Positions 8,903 to 18,230 of a DNA stretch of 33,933 nucleotides are shown here, one piece after another. The notes below the pieces were generated by a model. The model ran no database searches, had not been told where the DNA came from, and saw only the letters and a program-made list of their open reading frames with translations. The stretch comes from Marivirga sp. (GTDB lineage Bacteria > Bacteroidota > Bacteroidia > Cytophagales > Cyclobacteriaceae). Position numbers and translations under genes: made by a program. How positions within the stretch are numbered: the stretch's first letter is position 1; the number at the start of each line of letters is the position of its first letter. The stretch lies in contig NZ_JAGXGF010000040.1 of NCBI RefSeq assembly GCF_024636815.1, forward strand, positions 1 to 33,933, written 5' to 3'.

Positions 8903-10204
8903 ATGACAGATACAGAAAATTACAAAGTAAAAGACATTTCCCTGGCCGCATGGGGAAGAAAAGAAATTACGTTAGCTGAAGCAGAAATGCCTGGTTTGAT
9001 GGCGTTAAGAGAAGAGTATGGTAAAGAGCAACCTTTAAAAGGAGCTAGAATTGCGGGTTGTTTACACATGACGATCCAAACTGCAGTTTTGATTGAAACT
9101 TTGGTGGCTTTAGGCGCTGAAGTAACCTGGAGTTCATGTAACATTTTTTCTACTCAAGATCAAGCTGCTGCAGCGATTGCAGCTGCAGGTATTCCTGTAT
9201 ATGCCTGGAAGGGTATGACGGAAGAAGAATTCAATTGGTGTATTGAGCAAACCCTTTTCTTTGGTGAAGACAAAAAACCATTGAATATGATTTTGGATGA
9301 TGGTGGTGATTTAACCAATATGGTTCTGGACAACTATCCTGAGCTTGCTGAAGGCATCAACGGACTTTCTGAAGAGACTACTACTGGGGTCCACAGATTG
9401 TACGAGAGAATGAAGAAAGGTACCTTGCCAATGCCTGCTATCAATGTTAACGATTCGGTTACTAAATCTAAATTTGATAACAAATATGGTTGTAAAGAAT
9501 CATTGGTAGATGCTATCAGAAGAGCTACTGATGTGATGATGGCTGGTAAAGTTGCTGTTGTTGGTGGATATGGTGATGTAGGAAAAGGTTCTGCAGCTTC
9601 TTTAAGAGGTGCTGGCGTTAGAGTTATCGTTACGGAGATTGATCCAATTTGTGCGCTTCAAGCTGCAATGGACGGTTTTGAAGTGAAGAAAATGAAGAAT
9701 GCTTTACCTGAAGCGGATATCATTGTAACTGCAACGGGTAATAAAGACATCATCAAAGATGATATGTTTGACTTGATGAAAGACAAAGCGATCCTTTGTA
9801 ATATAGGTCACTTTGATAATGAAATCGATGTAGCTTGGTTGCATGACAATGCAGAATGGGATAACATCAAGCCTCAGGTTGATTTGATCACTATGAAATC
9901 TAGTAAGCAAATTATTTTATTGGCTGAAGGTAGATTAGTGAACTTAGGTTGTGCAACGGGTCACCCTTCATTTGTGATGTCCAATTCATTTACCAACCAA
10001 ACATTGGCTCAAATTGAATTGTGGAAGCATAGAGATAAGTATGAAAATGCGGTTTATACTTTGCCTAAGCATTTGGATGAAAAAGTAGCTGCATTACACT
10101 TATTGAAAATTGGTGTAGAATTAGATACTTTATCTGAAGATCAAGCTGAATACATTGGCGTTACCGTTGAAGGACCATACAAGCCAGAGTATTATAGATA
10201 TTAA
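8903..10204 (+). CDS. ahcY: Adenosylhomocysteinase
   Basis: This 433-residue NAD-dependent enzyme cleaves S-adenosylhomocysteine to adenosine and homocysteine, relieving product inhibition of methyltransferases. Signatures include '[19 protein letters not shown]' (47-65), '[17 protein letters not shown]' with the active-site Lys190 and Asp/Asn residues, the Rossmann motif 'GGYGDVGKG' (221-229), '[12 protein letters not shown]', and the C-terminal 'KPEYYRY' that reaches into the neighbouring subunit's NAD site. The length is normal. The gene has its own promoter and a strong terminator, so it is monocistronic. Confidence 0.98.
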   Translation: MTDTENYKVKDISLAAWGRKEITLAEAEMPGLMALREEYGKEQPLKGARIAGCLHMTIQTAVLIETLVALGAEVTWSSCNIFSTQDQAAAAIAAAGIPVYAWKGMTEEEFNWCIEQTLFFGEDKKPLNMILDDGGDLTNMVLDNYPELAEGINGLSEETTTGVHRLYERMKKGTLPMPAINVNDSVTKSKFDNKYGCKESLVDAIRRATDVMMAGKVAVVGGYGDVGKGSAASLRGAGVRVIVTEIDPICALQAAMDGFEVKKMKNALPEADIIVTATGNKDIIKDDMFDLMKDKAILCNIGHFDNEIDVAWLHDNAEWDNIKPQVDLITMKSSKQIILLAEGRLVNLGCATGHPSFVMSNSFTNQTLAQIELWKHRDKYENAVYTLPKHLDEKVAALHLLKIGVELDTLSEDQAEYIGVTVEGPYKPEYYRY

Positions 10205-10213
10205 TATTTTTTT

Positions 10214-10264
10214 AGCCAACAATCTCTTTTATTCTTGATTAAGAAGAGATTGTTGGCTTTTTAA
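10214..10264 (+). terminator. Strong intrinsic terminator of ahcY
   Basis: A perfect 15-bp stem (10214-10228 with 10244-10258) closes a 15-base loop, and a T-run follows from 10259. It lies 10 bp after the ahcY stop codon and insulates the glycan cluster from ahcY transcription. Confidence 0.9.
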
Positions 10265-10283
10265 TTTTTTAAAAGCCAATTCC

Positions 10284-11057
10284 TTGAAAATTAAATTATC
10301 TGCAGTTGTTATTACTTTTAATGAGGAAAAAAACATCAGAAGATGTTTAAGTTCTTTAATAGAAGTGGCAGATGAAATAATTGTAGTGGATTCTTTCTCT
10401 ACTGACAGAACTGAAGAGATTTGTGCTGAGTTTAAATGTGATTTCAGGAAAAATACTTTCGAAGGACATATTCAGCAGAAAAATTTTGCCTTACAACAAG
10501 CTTCTAATGATTTTATTCTTTCCTTAGATGCTGATGAAGAGTTATCTGAGAAGCTTATAAAATCCATTTTAGAGGTTAAAAAGGCATGGAAGTATGATGC
10601 TTATTATTTCAATAGGCTATCCTCTTATTGTGGTAAGTTCTTTCCTCATGGAAGTTGGTATCCTGATCAGAAAATAAGGCTTTTTGACAGGAGGATTGCC
10701 AAATGGGGAGGTACAAATCCACATGACAAAATAGTGCTTGAAAGCAATAGTAAAATATTTTTGAACGGAGATTTATTCCATTATACCTACCACACTATTG
10801 ATGAGCATATCAAACAAGTCAATTACTTTTCTGAAATAGCGGCCAAAGCGGCTTACGATAAAGGGAAGCGATTTAATGTATTTAAATTGATTTTCAAGCC
10901 TTTTTGGAGATTTTTTCGGGACTACTTCCTGAAACATGGCTTTCTTGGTGGCTACAGAGGCTTAACGATTTGTTTACTTACTGCCGTTGAAACCTATTTG
11001 AAGATTATAAAGCTATGGGAATTGGAAAGAGCTGAAAAAAATAAAACACACACCTAA
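10284..11057 (+). CDS. Glycosyltransferase family 2 (KdtX/WaaE-like)
   Basis: This 257-residue GT-A fold transferase has the N-terminal signature 'LSAVVITFNEEKNIRRCL', then 'IIVVDSFSTDRT' (32-43) and the metal/nucleotide-sugar motif 'LDADEEL' with Asp82-x-Asp84. The central 'PHGSWYPDQKIRLFDRR' and 'FHYTYHTIDEHIKQ' are typical of the lipopolysaccharide-core beta-glucosyltransferase-like (KdtX/WaaE) branch. It most likely adds a sugar to LPS core or a related surface glycan at the inner face of the inner membrane. The start is TTG, fixed by the conserved N-terminal strand. It is first in a four-gene plus-strand run, 13 bp before the next gene. Confidence 0.92.
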   Translation: MKIKLSAVVITFNEEKNIRRCLSSLIEVADEIIVVDSFSTDRTEEICAEFKCDFRKNTFEGHIQQKNFALQQASNDFILSLDADEELSEKLIKSILEVKKAWKYDAYYFNRLSSYCGKFFPHGSWYPDQKIRLFDRRIAKWGGTNPHDKIVLESNSKIFLNGDLFHYTYHTIDEHIKQVNYFSEIAAKAAYDKGKRFNVFKLIFKPFWRFFRDYFLKHGFLGGYRGLTICLLTAVETYLKIIKLWELERAEKNKTHT

Positions 11058-11070
11058 TATAGTAGATTGA

Positions 11071-11958
11071 ATGTTAGATAATTTCAAATCATATAGCAGT
11101 CAAAAAGAAAATCCACCTGTGTTTTCTATTGTTATCCCAACATGGAATAATTTAGAAATATTGAAAAATTGCATTAAGGCAATTCGTAATCATTCTGATT
11201 TGAATCATCAAGTCATAGTATTTATCAATGAAGGGAAAGATAATACCTTAGAATGGGTTAAAGCACAAAAAGATATTGACTATGTATTTAGCCCATCCAA
11301 TGTAGGGATTTGTTATGCCTTAAATAGTTGTAGATCACTTATTCAGGCAGATTACTTGTTATATCTCAACGATGATATGTATGTATTGCCTGATTGGGAT
11401 AAGGTATTGCATGATGAAATAAAATCTTTGGACACCAAAATGTTTATGCTTTCGGCTACGCTGATTGAGCCTACTGATACCGGTAACTCTTGTGTTGTTG
11501 TACAAGATTATGGAAATGGATTAGATAATTTCAAAGAAGAGCAGCTTTTAAGTGAATATAAAAAACTGGCAAAAGATGATTGGAGTGGAAGTACTTGGCC
11601 ACCTAATATTATGCCGGTTGAACTTTGGGATTTAGTAGGTGGACTGAGCATAGAGTATAGTCCGGGAATGTATTCAGATCCAGATTTCTCTAGAAAAATC
11701 TACGAAGCTGGAGTTAGAATTTTCAAAGGAAAAGGAGGAAGCTTAGTTTATCATTTTGGATCCAAGTCTACCAGACGCTTAGGGAAAAATACAGGAAGGA
11801 TTCAATTCATAATGAAATGGGGACTTAGTTCGAAAGTATTCACCCAGAAGTTCCTGAATATTGGAAAAAGCTATTCAGATTCTTTGCAGGAACCTGATTT
11901 AAATCAATCTAAGAAGATATTCAACAGACTTAAGAAAATTTATTACAGTTTTAAATAG
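11071..11958 (+). CDS. Glycosyltransferase family 2
   Basis: This 295-residue GT-A transferase shows 'FSIVIPTWNNLEILKNCIKA' (18-37), 'SPSNVGICYALN' and a DxD-type 'YLNDDMYVLPDW' with Asp101-Asp102. The acceptor-side motif 'GMYSDPDFSRKI' follows. The architecture resembles rhamnosyl/galactosyl-type GT2 enzymes that extend surface polysaccharides, but the sugar cannot be read from sequence. It lies 13 bp after the preceding GT2 gene and 6 bp before the next gene, which supports one transcript. Confidence 0.9.
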   Translation: MLDNFKSYSSQKENPPVFSIVIPTWNNLEILKNCIKAIRNHSDLNHQVIVFINEGKDNTLEWVKAQKDIDYVFSPSNVGICYALNSCRSLIQADYLLYLNDDMYVLPDWDKVLHDEIKSLDTKMFMLSATLIEPTDTGNSCVVVQDYGNGLDNFKEEQLLSEYKKLAKDDWSGSTWPPNIMPVELWDLVGGLSIEYSPGMYSDPDFSRKIYEAGVRIFKGKGGSLVYHFGSKSTRRLGKNTGRIQFIMKWGLSSKVFTQKFLNIGKSYSDSLQEPDLNQSKKIFNRLKKIYYSFK

Positions 11959-11964
11959 ATTAAT

Positions 11965-13053
11965 TTGAAGATATTAGTCATTAGTAATTTTAGATCAATT
12001 GTTACGGTAAGACCTGAAGCTGAAATTTTTATTGGTTTGGCAAAGAAGGGGCATGAAATTACCGTTATGACTTACAAAGATTCCGAATATATTCCACGAT
12101 TTCAGGAACACGGTATCAAAGTAATTCCATTTCACCCTGACAAGAAAAGAGATAAAGATAGCATAGCATTTATTCGAGAAGAGTTAATAAGGGGAGAATA
12201 TGATATCATTCAGATGTATAATAGTCTCGCATACTTCAATGGAATCTCTGCTGCCAAAGGCTTGCCAGTAAAAGTGATTTTATACAGAGGATATACAGGA
12301 AATATCGCCTGGTATGATCCTTTTATTTACCTGAAATACTTCAATAGAAGAGTTGATGCTGTTATCTGTAATGTAAAAGCCATTGAAGATCTATTTAAAA
12401 AGCACTCTTTCTCGAAAAGAATTATTTTCAAGACCATTAATAAAGGTCATGATATATCATGGTATCAGGTACATGAAAAAGCAGATTTGTCAAGATTCAC
12501 AAAAAGTAAAGACAATGTAAAGTTTATCTGCACGGCCAATGACCGAAAAATGAAGGGTGTAAAGTATCTGTTAAAGGCCACTCACTATTTAGAAAAAGAT
12601 GCTCCTTTTGAATTGTTTTTAGCGGGTAATAATATGGATAGGCCTGAATTTTTAAAGCTTATCAATGCTAGTCCGGTAAAAGATAAGATTCATATTCTGG
12701 GATTTAGAAAAGATATTCTTGAAGTAGAAAATAATTGTGATGTGTTTGTATTGGCTTCTCTTTATGGTGAATCTATTACTAAGGCGGCAATTGAAGCAAT
12801 GGCATTAGGCAAAGCGCCATTAATCACGGATATACCAGGGAATAAGAAATTGGTTGTTTCTGGCCACTCTGGTATAGTTGTTCCAAAGGCAAATGCAAAA
12901 GCCCTAGCTGAAGGGATGAAGCAATATATTTACAATCCTGAGTTGATAAAGAAATACGGGCAAGCAGCTCAAGATAGGATTCAAACAGTGTTTCATACGA
13001 GTAAAACAGTTCGAGAATATGAAGACTTTTATAAAAATTTTATTGATGCATAA
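11965..13053 (+). CDS. Glycosyltransferase family 4
   Basis: This 362-residue GT-B fold transferase begins 'MKILVISNF', and the C-terminal nucleotide-sugar domain contains 'FICTANDRKMKGVKYLLKA', 'HILGFRKDILEVENNCDVFV' and the E-x7-E motif in 'GESITKAAIEAMALGKAPL'. It is a retaining transferase, presumably acting on the same surface glycan as its neighbours. The start is TTG, 6 bp after the previous stop codon. The N-terminal acceptor domain gives no clue to the acceptor. Confidence 0.92.
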   Translation: MKILVISNFRSIVTVRPEAEIFIGLAKKGHEITVMTYKDSEYIPRFQEHGIKVIPFHPDKKRDKDSIAFIREELIRGEYDIIQMYNSLAYFNGISAAKGLPVKVILYRGYTGNIAWYDPFIYLKYFNRRVDAVICNVKAIEDLFKKHSFSKRIIFKTINKGHDISWYQVHEKADLSRFTKSKDNVKFICTANDRKMKGVKYLLKATHYLEKDAPFELFLAGNNMDRPEFLKLINASPVKDKIHILGFRKDILEVENNCDVFVLASLYGESITKAAIEAMALGKAPLITDIPGNKKLVVSGHSGIVVPKANAKALAEGMKQYIYNPELIKKYGQAAQDRIQTVFHTSKTVREYEDFYKNFIDA

Positions 13054-13078
13054 TTAGTTAAAACGCTTTCTCAAATTG

Positions 13079-13086
13079 TAATTTTG
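13079..13086 (+). promoter_or_regulatory. -7 promoter element for the FkbM gene
   Basis: TAATTTTG is an exact TAnnTTTG match 27 bp before the ATG at 13114. It suggests that the methyltransferase gene can be transcribed apart from the glycosyltransferase run. Confidence 0.5.
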
Positions 13087-13113
13087 TAAATCAACTTATA
13101 CACCCTTTCAAGA

Positions 13114-13932
13114 ATGAAAAAACGCATTACTAAAGCTTATAAAAGATTTGTTTTCAGACTTTCTGCTAACAATTCAGTAATATTCTATTTATTCTACAAG
13201 TATTTTTTCAACCCTAAAAAAGGATCATTAGGATATTTTTATGACCAACTTTCAAAAAGTTTAGGACAGATTTTTGTAATTCAAGTAGGTGCGAATGATG
13301 GTATAAATAGAGATCCTATTCACAAATTTGTAAAACGGGATGGTTGGCATGGACTATTGATAGAGCCTCAACCTGATGTATTTCGATATCAGTTATTCCC
13401 ACTTTACATGCGAGACGAAGGTATATTCATGGAAAATATCGCGATTGGGGATAAAATCAGCTTGATGGATATGTATAAGATCAGTTTTACCAGAGAGCGG
13501 TGGGCAACCGGACTGACTACCTTTCACAGACCCGTTTTGCAAGATAAAGTAGATAGTGGAAGAGTGGCCGAGATTGCTAAGGAAAATGGTATAAAGGCCC
13601 CTGCTCGCAAAGAGGATTTTATTGATACACTTAAGGTAGAGTCAAAAACATTTGATTTTTTAAGAGCTAAGTATCAAATCAAGGAAGTAGATGTATTACA
13701 AATTGATGTGGAAGGATTTGACTACGAGGTAATTAAAATGTATGATTTAAGCCAGAATAAGCCCAAAGTAGTCGTGTTTGAAAGTCGTCATTTAGAACAT
13801 CAAGACTATGAGGAGGCGGAGCAATATTTTAGAGATAATGGGTTTTTAATCAAAAAATTAGATGGGGACAGCATAGCGGTTCGAAAAGATTTTGATAGGG
13901 GGGTTGAAATTTTCAACAGTATAAATAATTAA
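13114..13932 (+). CDS. FkbM family methyltransferase
   Basis: This 272-residue SAM-dependent methyltransferase has motif I 'IFVIQVGANDGINRDP' (53-68), an acidic end of strand 2 in 'WHGLLIEPQPDVF', and the family signature 'VDVLQIDVEGFDYEVIKM'. FkbM-type enzymes methylate hydroxyl groups; beside glycosyltransferases they commonly O-methylate a sugar of LPS, capsule or glycoprotein glycans. It is the last gene of the plus-strand half of the glycan cluster and converges with the minus-strand half. Confidence 0.92.
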   Translation: MKKRITKAYKRFVFRLSANNSVIFYLFYKYFFNPKKGSLGYFYDQLSKSLGQIFVIQVGANDGINRDPIHKFVKRDGWHGLLIEPQPDVFRYQLFPLYMRDEGIFMENIAIGDKISLMDMYKISFTRERWATGLTTFHRPVLQDKVDSGRVAEIAKENGIKAPARKEDFIDTLKVESKTFDFLRAKYQIKEVDVLQIDVEGFDYEVIKMYDLSQNKPKVVVFESRHLEHQDYEEAEQYFRDNGFLIKKLDGDSIAVRKDFDRGVEIFNSINN

Positions 13933-13980
13933 ATCTAAGAACAGAATCCGTTAATAATTTAAAAGGATTGCGATTTAGGT

Positions 13981-13998
13981 ATGCAATACAAATTGCAT
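13981..13998. terminator. Possible hairpin between convergent half-clusters
   Basis: ATGCAAT (13981-13987) and ATTGCAT (13992-13998) form a perfect 7-bp stem with a 4-base loop between the plus-strand FkbM gene and the minus-strand glycosyltransferase. The stem is AT-rich and no long T-run follows, so function as a terminator is uncertain. Confidence 0.35.
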
Positions 13999-14017
13999 TA
14001 GCATTTACTTGACTTTA

Positions 14018-15067
14018 CTAACCCTTTGATTTCGTATAATCTTCATATTTCTGAATGATATCAATAAAACTTTGAGCTATTTTGATTTCATTATATTCGT
14101 TTTTTATTAGAGCAGCCGCATTCTTTTCAAGCTTTTCTTTAAGTTCATAATCTGCTTTTAATTTTAGTATTGAATTTGCGATAGCATTAGGCGTACTCTT
14201 GCAGAGTAGAATATCAAGTCCATCCGTAAATAATTCCCTTACGCCCTTAGTATCCCTACTTATTATGGCCTTGCCAATTGATGCGTAATGATATATTTTA
14301 TTAGGTATAACAAGATCAGCTTTTAGGGAATCACCAAAAATACCAAGGCATATATCAAAGGAATTAATAGTCTCATTTAATTTTTCATATTCAATATTAC
14401 CCTTAAAAGTAATATTGCTTAGTTTTTCTTTTTGGGCTATTCCTTTTGCTTTTTTAAAGGTATATCCACCTCCTATGATTTCAAATGAAATATCGGTTTG
14501 GTCTTTTAATAAGGCAGCAGCCCGGACTATTTTTTCAGCTCCTTGTAAAGGAACAAAACTACCATAAAAGCCTACTTTAAAAAGCTTGTCCTTCTTCGGT
14601 GCTTTTTCAGCAGGGAAGAAAAGGTTTGTGTCTGACCCAATATAAAGTGGAAAAACCGTTTGAGGATTTAACTTGAACTTCCCAATGAAATAATCTCGAT
14701 GTGAACGGGTGTCAGTCAGTAAAATATCAGCCTTTTTGAAAGGAATAAGGTCTAAGAAGTACTTTATAGGTAATTTCCAAAAATGACCATAATCCAGCTT
14801 GGTTAGATATTTTGAGATTAACGGATCAAAAATGATGGGGGTATTAGTATAGCTTTTTAGAAAACCTACGTCTTTATGACGAAATGGTGGTATAAAGATG
14901 TAATCAGCCCAGTCAGCCTTAATTTTAAAATTATTTTTATCAAAAGAGGATCTTTTCGGAATTGAGTAATACGCTAGATGTACACTTTCAAATTTTTCTA
15001 AGCCACTTCTGAGAACTTTTACCCTATTGTAATTAAAGTCAGATTTCCCAGCAAATAAAATATTCAT
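14018..15067 (-). CDS. Glycosyltransferase family 4-like
   Basis: This 349-residue GT-B protein begins 'MNILFAGKSDFNYNRVKVL', and the C-terminal half has 'FKVGFYGSFVPLQGAEKIV', 'FEIIGGGYTFKKA', 'SFDICLGIFGDS' and 'PNKIYHYASIGKAII'. The usual acidic EAMA-type motif of GT4 is replaced by 'NKIYHYAS', a variant found in some surface-polysaccharide transferases. The domain layout is typical for the fold, and substrates are unknown. It is the last gene of the minus-strand half-cluster. Confidence 0.88.
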   Translation of the reverse strand: MNILFAGKSDFNYNRVKVLRSGLEKFESVHLAYYSIPKRSSFDKNNFKIKADWADYIFIPPFRHKDVGFLKSYTNTPIIFDPLISKYLTKLDYGHFWKLPIKYFLDLIPFKKADILLTDTRSHRDYFIGKFKLNPQTVFPLYIGSDTNLFFPAEKAPKKDKLFKVGFYGSFVPLQGAEKIVRAAALLKDQTDISFEIIGGGYTFKKAKGIAQKEKLSNITFKGNIEYEKLNETINSFDICLGIFGDSLKADLVIPNKIYHYASIGKAIISRDTKGVRELFTDGLDILLCKSTPNAIANSILKLKADYELKEKLEKNAAALIKNEYNEIKIAQSFIDIIQKYEDYTKSKG

Positions 15068-15242
15068 TCTTATAGATCAAGCGTATTAAATAGATTAAAT
15101 TTTCAATGACTCCTTCTGATGCATTCTAAAATTACAAAAGAGAAGCTAATAAGTCTAATCATCAATTAGTATTTCCTGAAAAAGGACTCTCATTTACCAA
15201 TAGTATTGTCAATAAAGAAAGTTCGAAGGCAGATATTAGCCA

Positions 15243-16115
15243 TTACCTTACAGCTCTTAATACTCCACGTCTTAAATATGGAGGTTTAAAAGTTTTAGGT
15301 TCAGGAAATATCATGTATCCATCCGCAAAGGAAACTTCGAACTTTCTGTCCTTTAGATAGGCCTTGAATTTGTCTTCATCATAAGGTTTGTGATAGCAAC
15401 AAAGCGCTATTTTCAAATTTTGATTTTCTGCAATAATTTTTTCCGCACCCTTCAAAATATCACCTTCTGCTCCTTCAGCATCCACTTTTAGGAAATTAAA
15501 GCTTTCTTTGTCCTTGAAATATTCGTCTAAGGATACATTTTCTGCATCGTTTACATCTGATACAAATTTATTGACAATGACCACTTTGTCCTTCCAGGGA
15601 GCAAAAGTGGCTTGAAGTGCTTCGATCCATCTTTCATCTGTTTCAAACAGGTAGACTTTCTTTACTTTTTCAATTACTTCTAAGGCTAAGTTGCCTTCGG
15701 CTGCACCCACATCAACTAAGATGTCATTTTTTTCAAGATCAAACCTGTCAGTCAAATAGCGATGAGGAGACTTCTTGTCTTGCTCAATTTTAAGAAAATT
15801 GTAGTTTCTGCGGACTCCTCTCTTCGAAGACTTCCTTTTAAAATATAATCGCTTTCCTTCAGTAATAATATATTTAAGTTGATTGGAAGAATCAATAAAA
15901 ACTTCGATATCCGAACGTTTATATTTTTCTTGAAAGGGATAAGGAAAAACACTAAATCCGGATTCTTTCAAATATTCAAGTGCATCACTCTTCTCCTGAT
16001 CAATAAATTCCTTCTCAGTTGAATTGTAATGGTTCAGTACGGTAGATTTTAGTTTGTTTTTTTCAATCGGCCGCCTTATAAATTTGGGGACCAGTTTGCG
16101 CAATAGTTTATTCAA
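15243..16115 (-). CDS. FkbM family methyltransferase
   Basis: This 290-residue protein has a basic N-terminal 120 residues or so of unknown role, then a methyltransferase domain with motif I 'ILVDVGAAEGNLAL', the acidic 'VYLFETDERW', and the FkbM signature 'FNFLKVDAEGAEGDILKGAEK'. It probably O-methylates a sugar of the same surface glycan. It starts with TTG (complement of 16113-16115); the next possible start codon, four codons in, is also TTG. Gaps of 175 bp and 257 bp separate it from its neighbours, so it may be transcribed on its own. Confidence 0.88.
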   Translation of the reverse strand: MNKLLRKLVPKFIRRPIEKNKLKSTVLNHYNSTEKEFIDQEKSDALEYLKESGFSVFPYPFQEKYKRSDIEVFIDSSNQLKYIITEGKRLYFKRKSSKRGVRRNYNFLKIEQDKKSPHRYLTDRFDLEKNDILVDVGAAEGNLALEVIEKVKKVYLFETDERWIEALQATFAPWKDKVVIVNKFVSDVNDAENVSLDEYFKDKESFNFLKVDAEGAEGDILKGAEKIIAENQNLKIALCCYHKPYDEDKFKAYLKDRKFEVSFADGYMIFPEPKTFKPPYLRRGVLRAVR

Positions 16116-16372
16116 AACAAGTTTTTAAGTTCAGATATATTTTAATGCTAAAGCAGAGGATCGTTTGGAATGAAAAGTAGCAGCGAAATATTTCATTCTT
16201 TAAGGACTATTTTATTCCATCAAAAAAATCGTTCTGTATTCGCAAAATAAGGGAATTAATTTGACATTTTAATTACAGCACCACGATTAATGAAGAACCC
16301 AGATATCGATCTAGATAGGATCACTGATCTCTAATTATCTATATGTAATTTCTCTCTTTTCAGTTGCCAGCT

Positions 16373-17476
16373 TTAAGCCCCAATGATTTCCTCAAAAAAG
16401 GATTCATATTTATTAATGGTATTTTCAATTGAGAATTTGTCAAATGCAGTTGTTCTTCCATTTTCAAGAAGCTTTTTCCTTAAATCTTGATCTTCTACTA
16501 ACCGTTTGATTTGATTGGCAAAGTCTTCGTAATTTTCATTTTCATACAATAAACCGTTTTCATTATGTTGGACCACATCAGGAATTCCCGCATAGTTCGT
16601 TGCAACAACCGGAGTGCCCATTGCCATGCTTTCAACCAAAGTAAGTCCAAAACCATCCATATTTGACGGCAATACATTTACGGTCATCAGTGTATAGTAT
16701 TGAATCACTGTGGCTTTATCTTCTACTATTCCTAAGCATTTAACTTCTTGAGGGACATCGTGAATATCTGGCTCGTCAGGAAATCGGTTTCTATAACTCT
16801 CTTCTTCCAAGCCAACATATAGTACTTTCCAATTGCTTGGAAGAAATTGTAAAGCCTTAACAAATTGCGGTTGGTTTTTGTAACGTGCCACGCATCCTAT
16901 GACAATGTCGTCATCCGTGTAGCCTAGTTCTTTCTGTAATTTGTTTCTTAATTCTAAATTGGGCTGGTATTGATCTGTTGGGGTTCCGTTGTGAATTACT
17001 TTTATTTTGTTTTCATGGATGCCTCTTTCAATAAAGATTTTCTTTAGCGCTTCGCTTACTACTACCACTTGATCACAAAAGTAATTATTGAATATATTTT
17101 GGAAGAATCTATTCAGTCCTATCATTTTCTTAGGATTTTGCCTTCTGGTTTGAACAATTTTCACTTTTTTTCTGGCCAGAAAATTAACCATGGGTCCAAC
17201 GTAACGATCGTTTGATGATTGAGCGTTGATGATTTCAATATTTTCTTTCTCGATAAGGTCTTTGATTAGAGAACGCGTGACTTTGTCCGTTTTCCCAGTA
17301 AAAGGCATGTACACTCTTTTAACCTTCGAATTTTGAACTAAGCTGTCCAAAAAAGTATCTTGTAGCAATCCCAGAAAAACATTGTGATTTCTTTCGGCCA
17401 GGCCTTTGGCTAAATACGAAATACTGTAGGTAGAACCAGCTACACCACCCTGCGCACAAAGAATAAGAATATTCAT
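16373..17476 (-). CDS. Glycosyltransferase family 4
   Basis: This 367-residue GT-B transferase begins 'MNILILCAQGGVAGSTYSIS', a glycine-rich first loop typical of GT4. The C-terminal donor domain has 'VIGCVARYKNQPQFVKAL', 'YTLMTVNVLPSNMDGFGLTL' and 'VESMAMGTPVVATNYAGIPD', with the x7-E glutamate in 'LVESM'; the first acidic residue of that motif is aspartate. Such enzymes transfer hexoses to LPS, capsule or glycolipid. It is divergent from the sigma factor gene and begins the minus-strand half-cluster. Confidence 0.92.
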   Translation of the reverse strand: MNILILCAQGGVAGSTYSISYLAKGLAERNHNVFLGLLQDTFLDSLVQNSKVKRVYMPFTGKTDKVTRSLIKDLIEKENIEIINAQSSNDRYVGPMVNFLARKKVKIVQTRRQNPKKMIGLNRFFQNIFNNYFCDQVVVVSEALKKIFIERGIHENKIKVIHNGTPTDQYQPNLELRNKLQKELGYTDDDIVIGCVARYKNQPQFVKALQFLPSNWKVLYVGLEEESYRNRFPDEPDIHDVPQEVKCLGIVEDKATVIQYYTLMTVNVLPSNMDGFGLTLVESMAMGTPVVATNYAGIPDVVQHNENGLLYENENYEDFANQIKRLVEDQDLRKKLLENGRTTAFDKFSIENTINKYESFFEEIIGA

Positions 17477-17528
17477 AATAAAATTTATAAAAATTTAAGA
17501 ATTATTAAGTATAACCTTCTCTCCATTT

Positions 17529-17559
17529 TTGGGTTATATACTATAATTAAACTAGTTTG
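17529..17559 (+). promoter_or_regulatory. Probable promoter of the ECF sigma gene
   Basis: CTAGTTTG (17552-17559) is one base from TAnnTTTG and has TTG about 20 bp upstream (17529-17531). The inferred transcription start falls just before the ATG at 17571. That argues against the upstream GTG at 17559, which would lie in the -7 element. Confidence 0.4.
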
Positions 17560-17570
17560 TGGGAGAGCGC

Positions 17571-18143
17571 ATGTCATACGAAAACAAAGATAAACAAAGA
17601 GTATTCAATGAAGAATTTATGCCGCATATAGATGCGATGTATAATTTTGCATTTAGGCTTACTTTGGATGAAGACGATGCCAAGGATTTGGTGCAAGAGA
17701 CCTTCATGAAAGCCTATCGATTCATCAATTCTTTCGAAACGGGAACGAATGCGAAAGCTTGGCTGTTTCGAATCTTGAAGAATAGTTTTATTAATAATTA
17801 TAGGAAAAAGAGTAAACAACCTAATAAGGTAGATTATCAGGAAGTAGAATCATATTATAATTCCGATTCTGTAAATGAGAATATTACTACCGATCTTAGG
17901 GTAGAAACTGTTCAGCATTTAATTGGGGATGAAATAACCAATGCACTCAATTCTCTTGATGTGGATTTCAGAACTGTAATTATTTTGTGTGACCTAGAGG
18001 GCTTTACTTATGAGGAAATGGCTAAGATTTTAGACATCCCTATAGGAACCGTCAGGAGTAGATTGCACAGAGCAAGAAATTTATTGAAAGAGAAATTAAA
18101 ACAATATGCTAGTTCCTTAGGCTATAAGGATAAACGAAAATAA
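17571..18143 (+). CDS. ECF sigma factor, SigR/RpoE-like
   Basis: This 190-residue group IV sigma factor has region 2 in 'MYNFAFRLTLDEDDAKDLVQ' to 'GTNAKAWLFRILKNSFINNY' and region 4 in 'FRTVIILCDLEGFTYEEMAK' followed by the helix-turn-helix 'IPIGTVRSRLHRARNLL'. It directs RNA polymerase to a stress regulon. Its sequence is unusually close to Streptomyces SigR-type thiol-stress factors ('GTNxKAWL', 'FINxYRKK', 'PIGTVxSRLHR'). An ATG at 17571 is chosen; a GTG four codons upstream is the alternative. A zinc-binding anti-sigma gene follows 87 bp downstream, the usual arrangement for a sigma/anti-sigma pair. Confidence 0.93.
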   Translation: MSYENKDKQRVFNEEFMPHIDAMYNFAFRLTLDEDDAKDLVQETFMKAYRFINSFETGTNAKAWLFRILKNSFINNYRKKSKQPNKVDYQEVESYYNSDSVNENITTDLRVETVQHLIGDEITNALNSLDVDFRTVIILCDLEGFTYEEMAKILDIPIGTVRSRLHRARNLLKEKLKQYASSLGYKDKRK

Positions 18144-18230
18144 TTAGAGGAGATTTTTAGGTGAGGAAAACATTGGGCATATTTGCATAATAAAGGTAAC
18201 CGCCAAAATTTTTTAATAAACGAGCAAACC

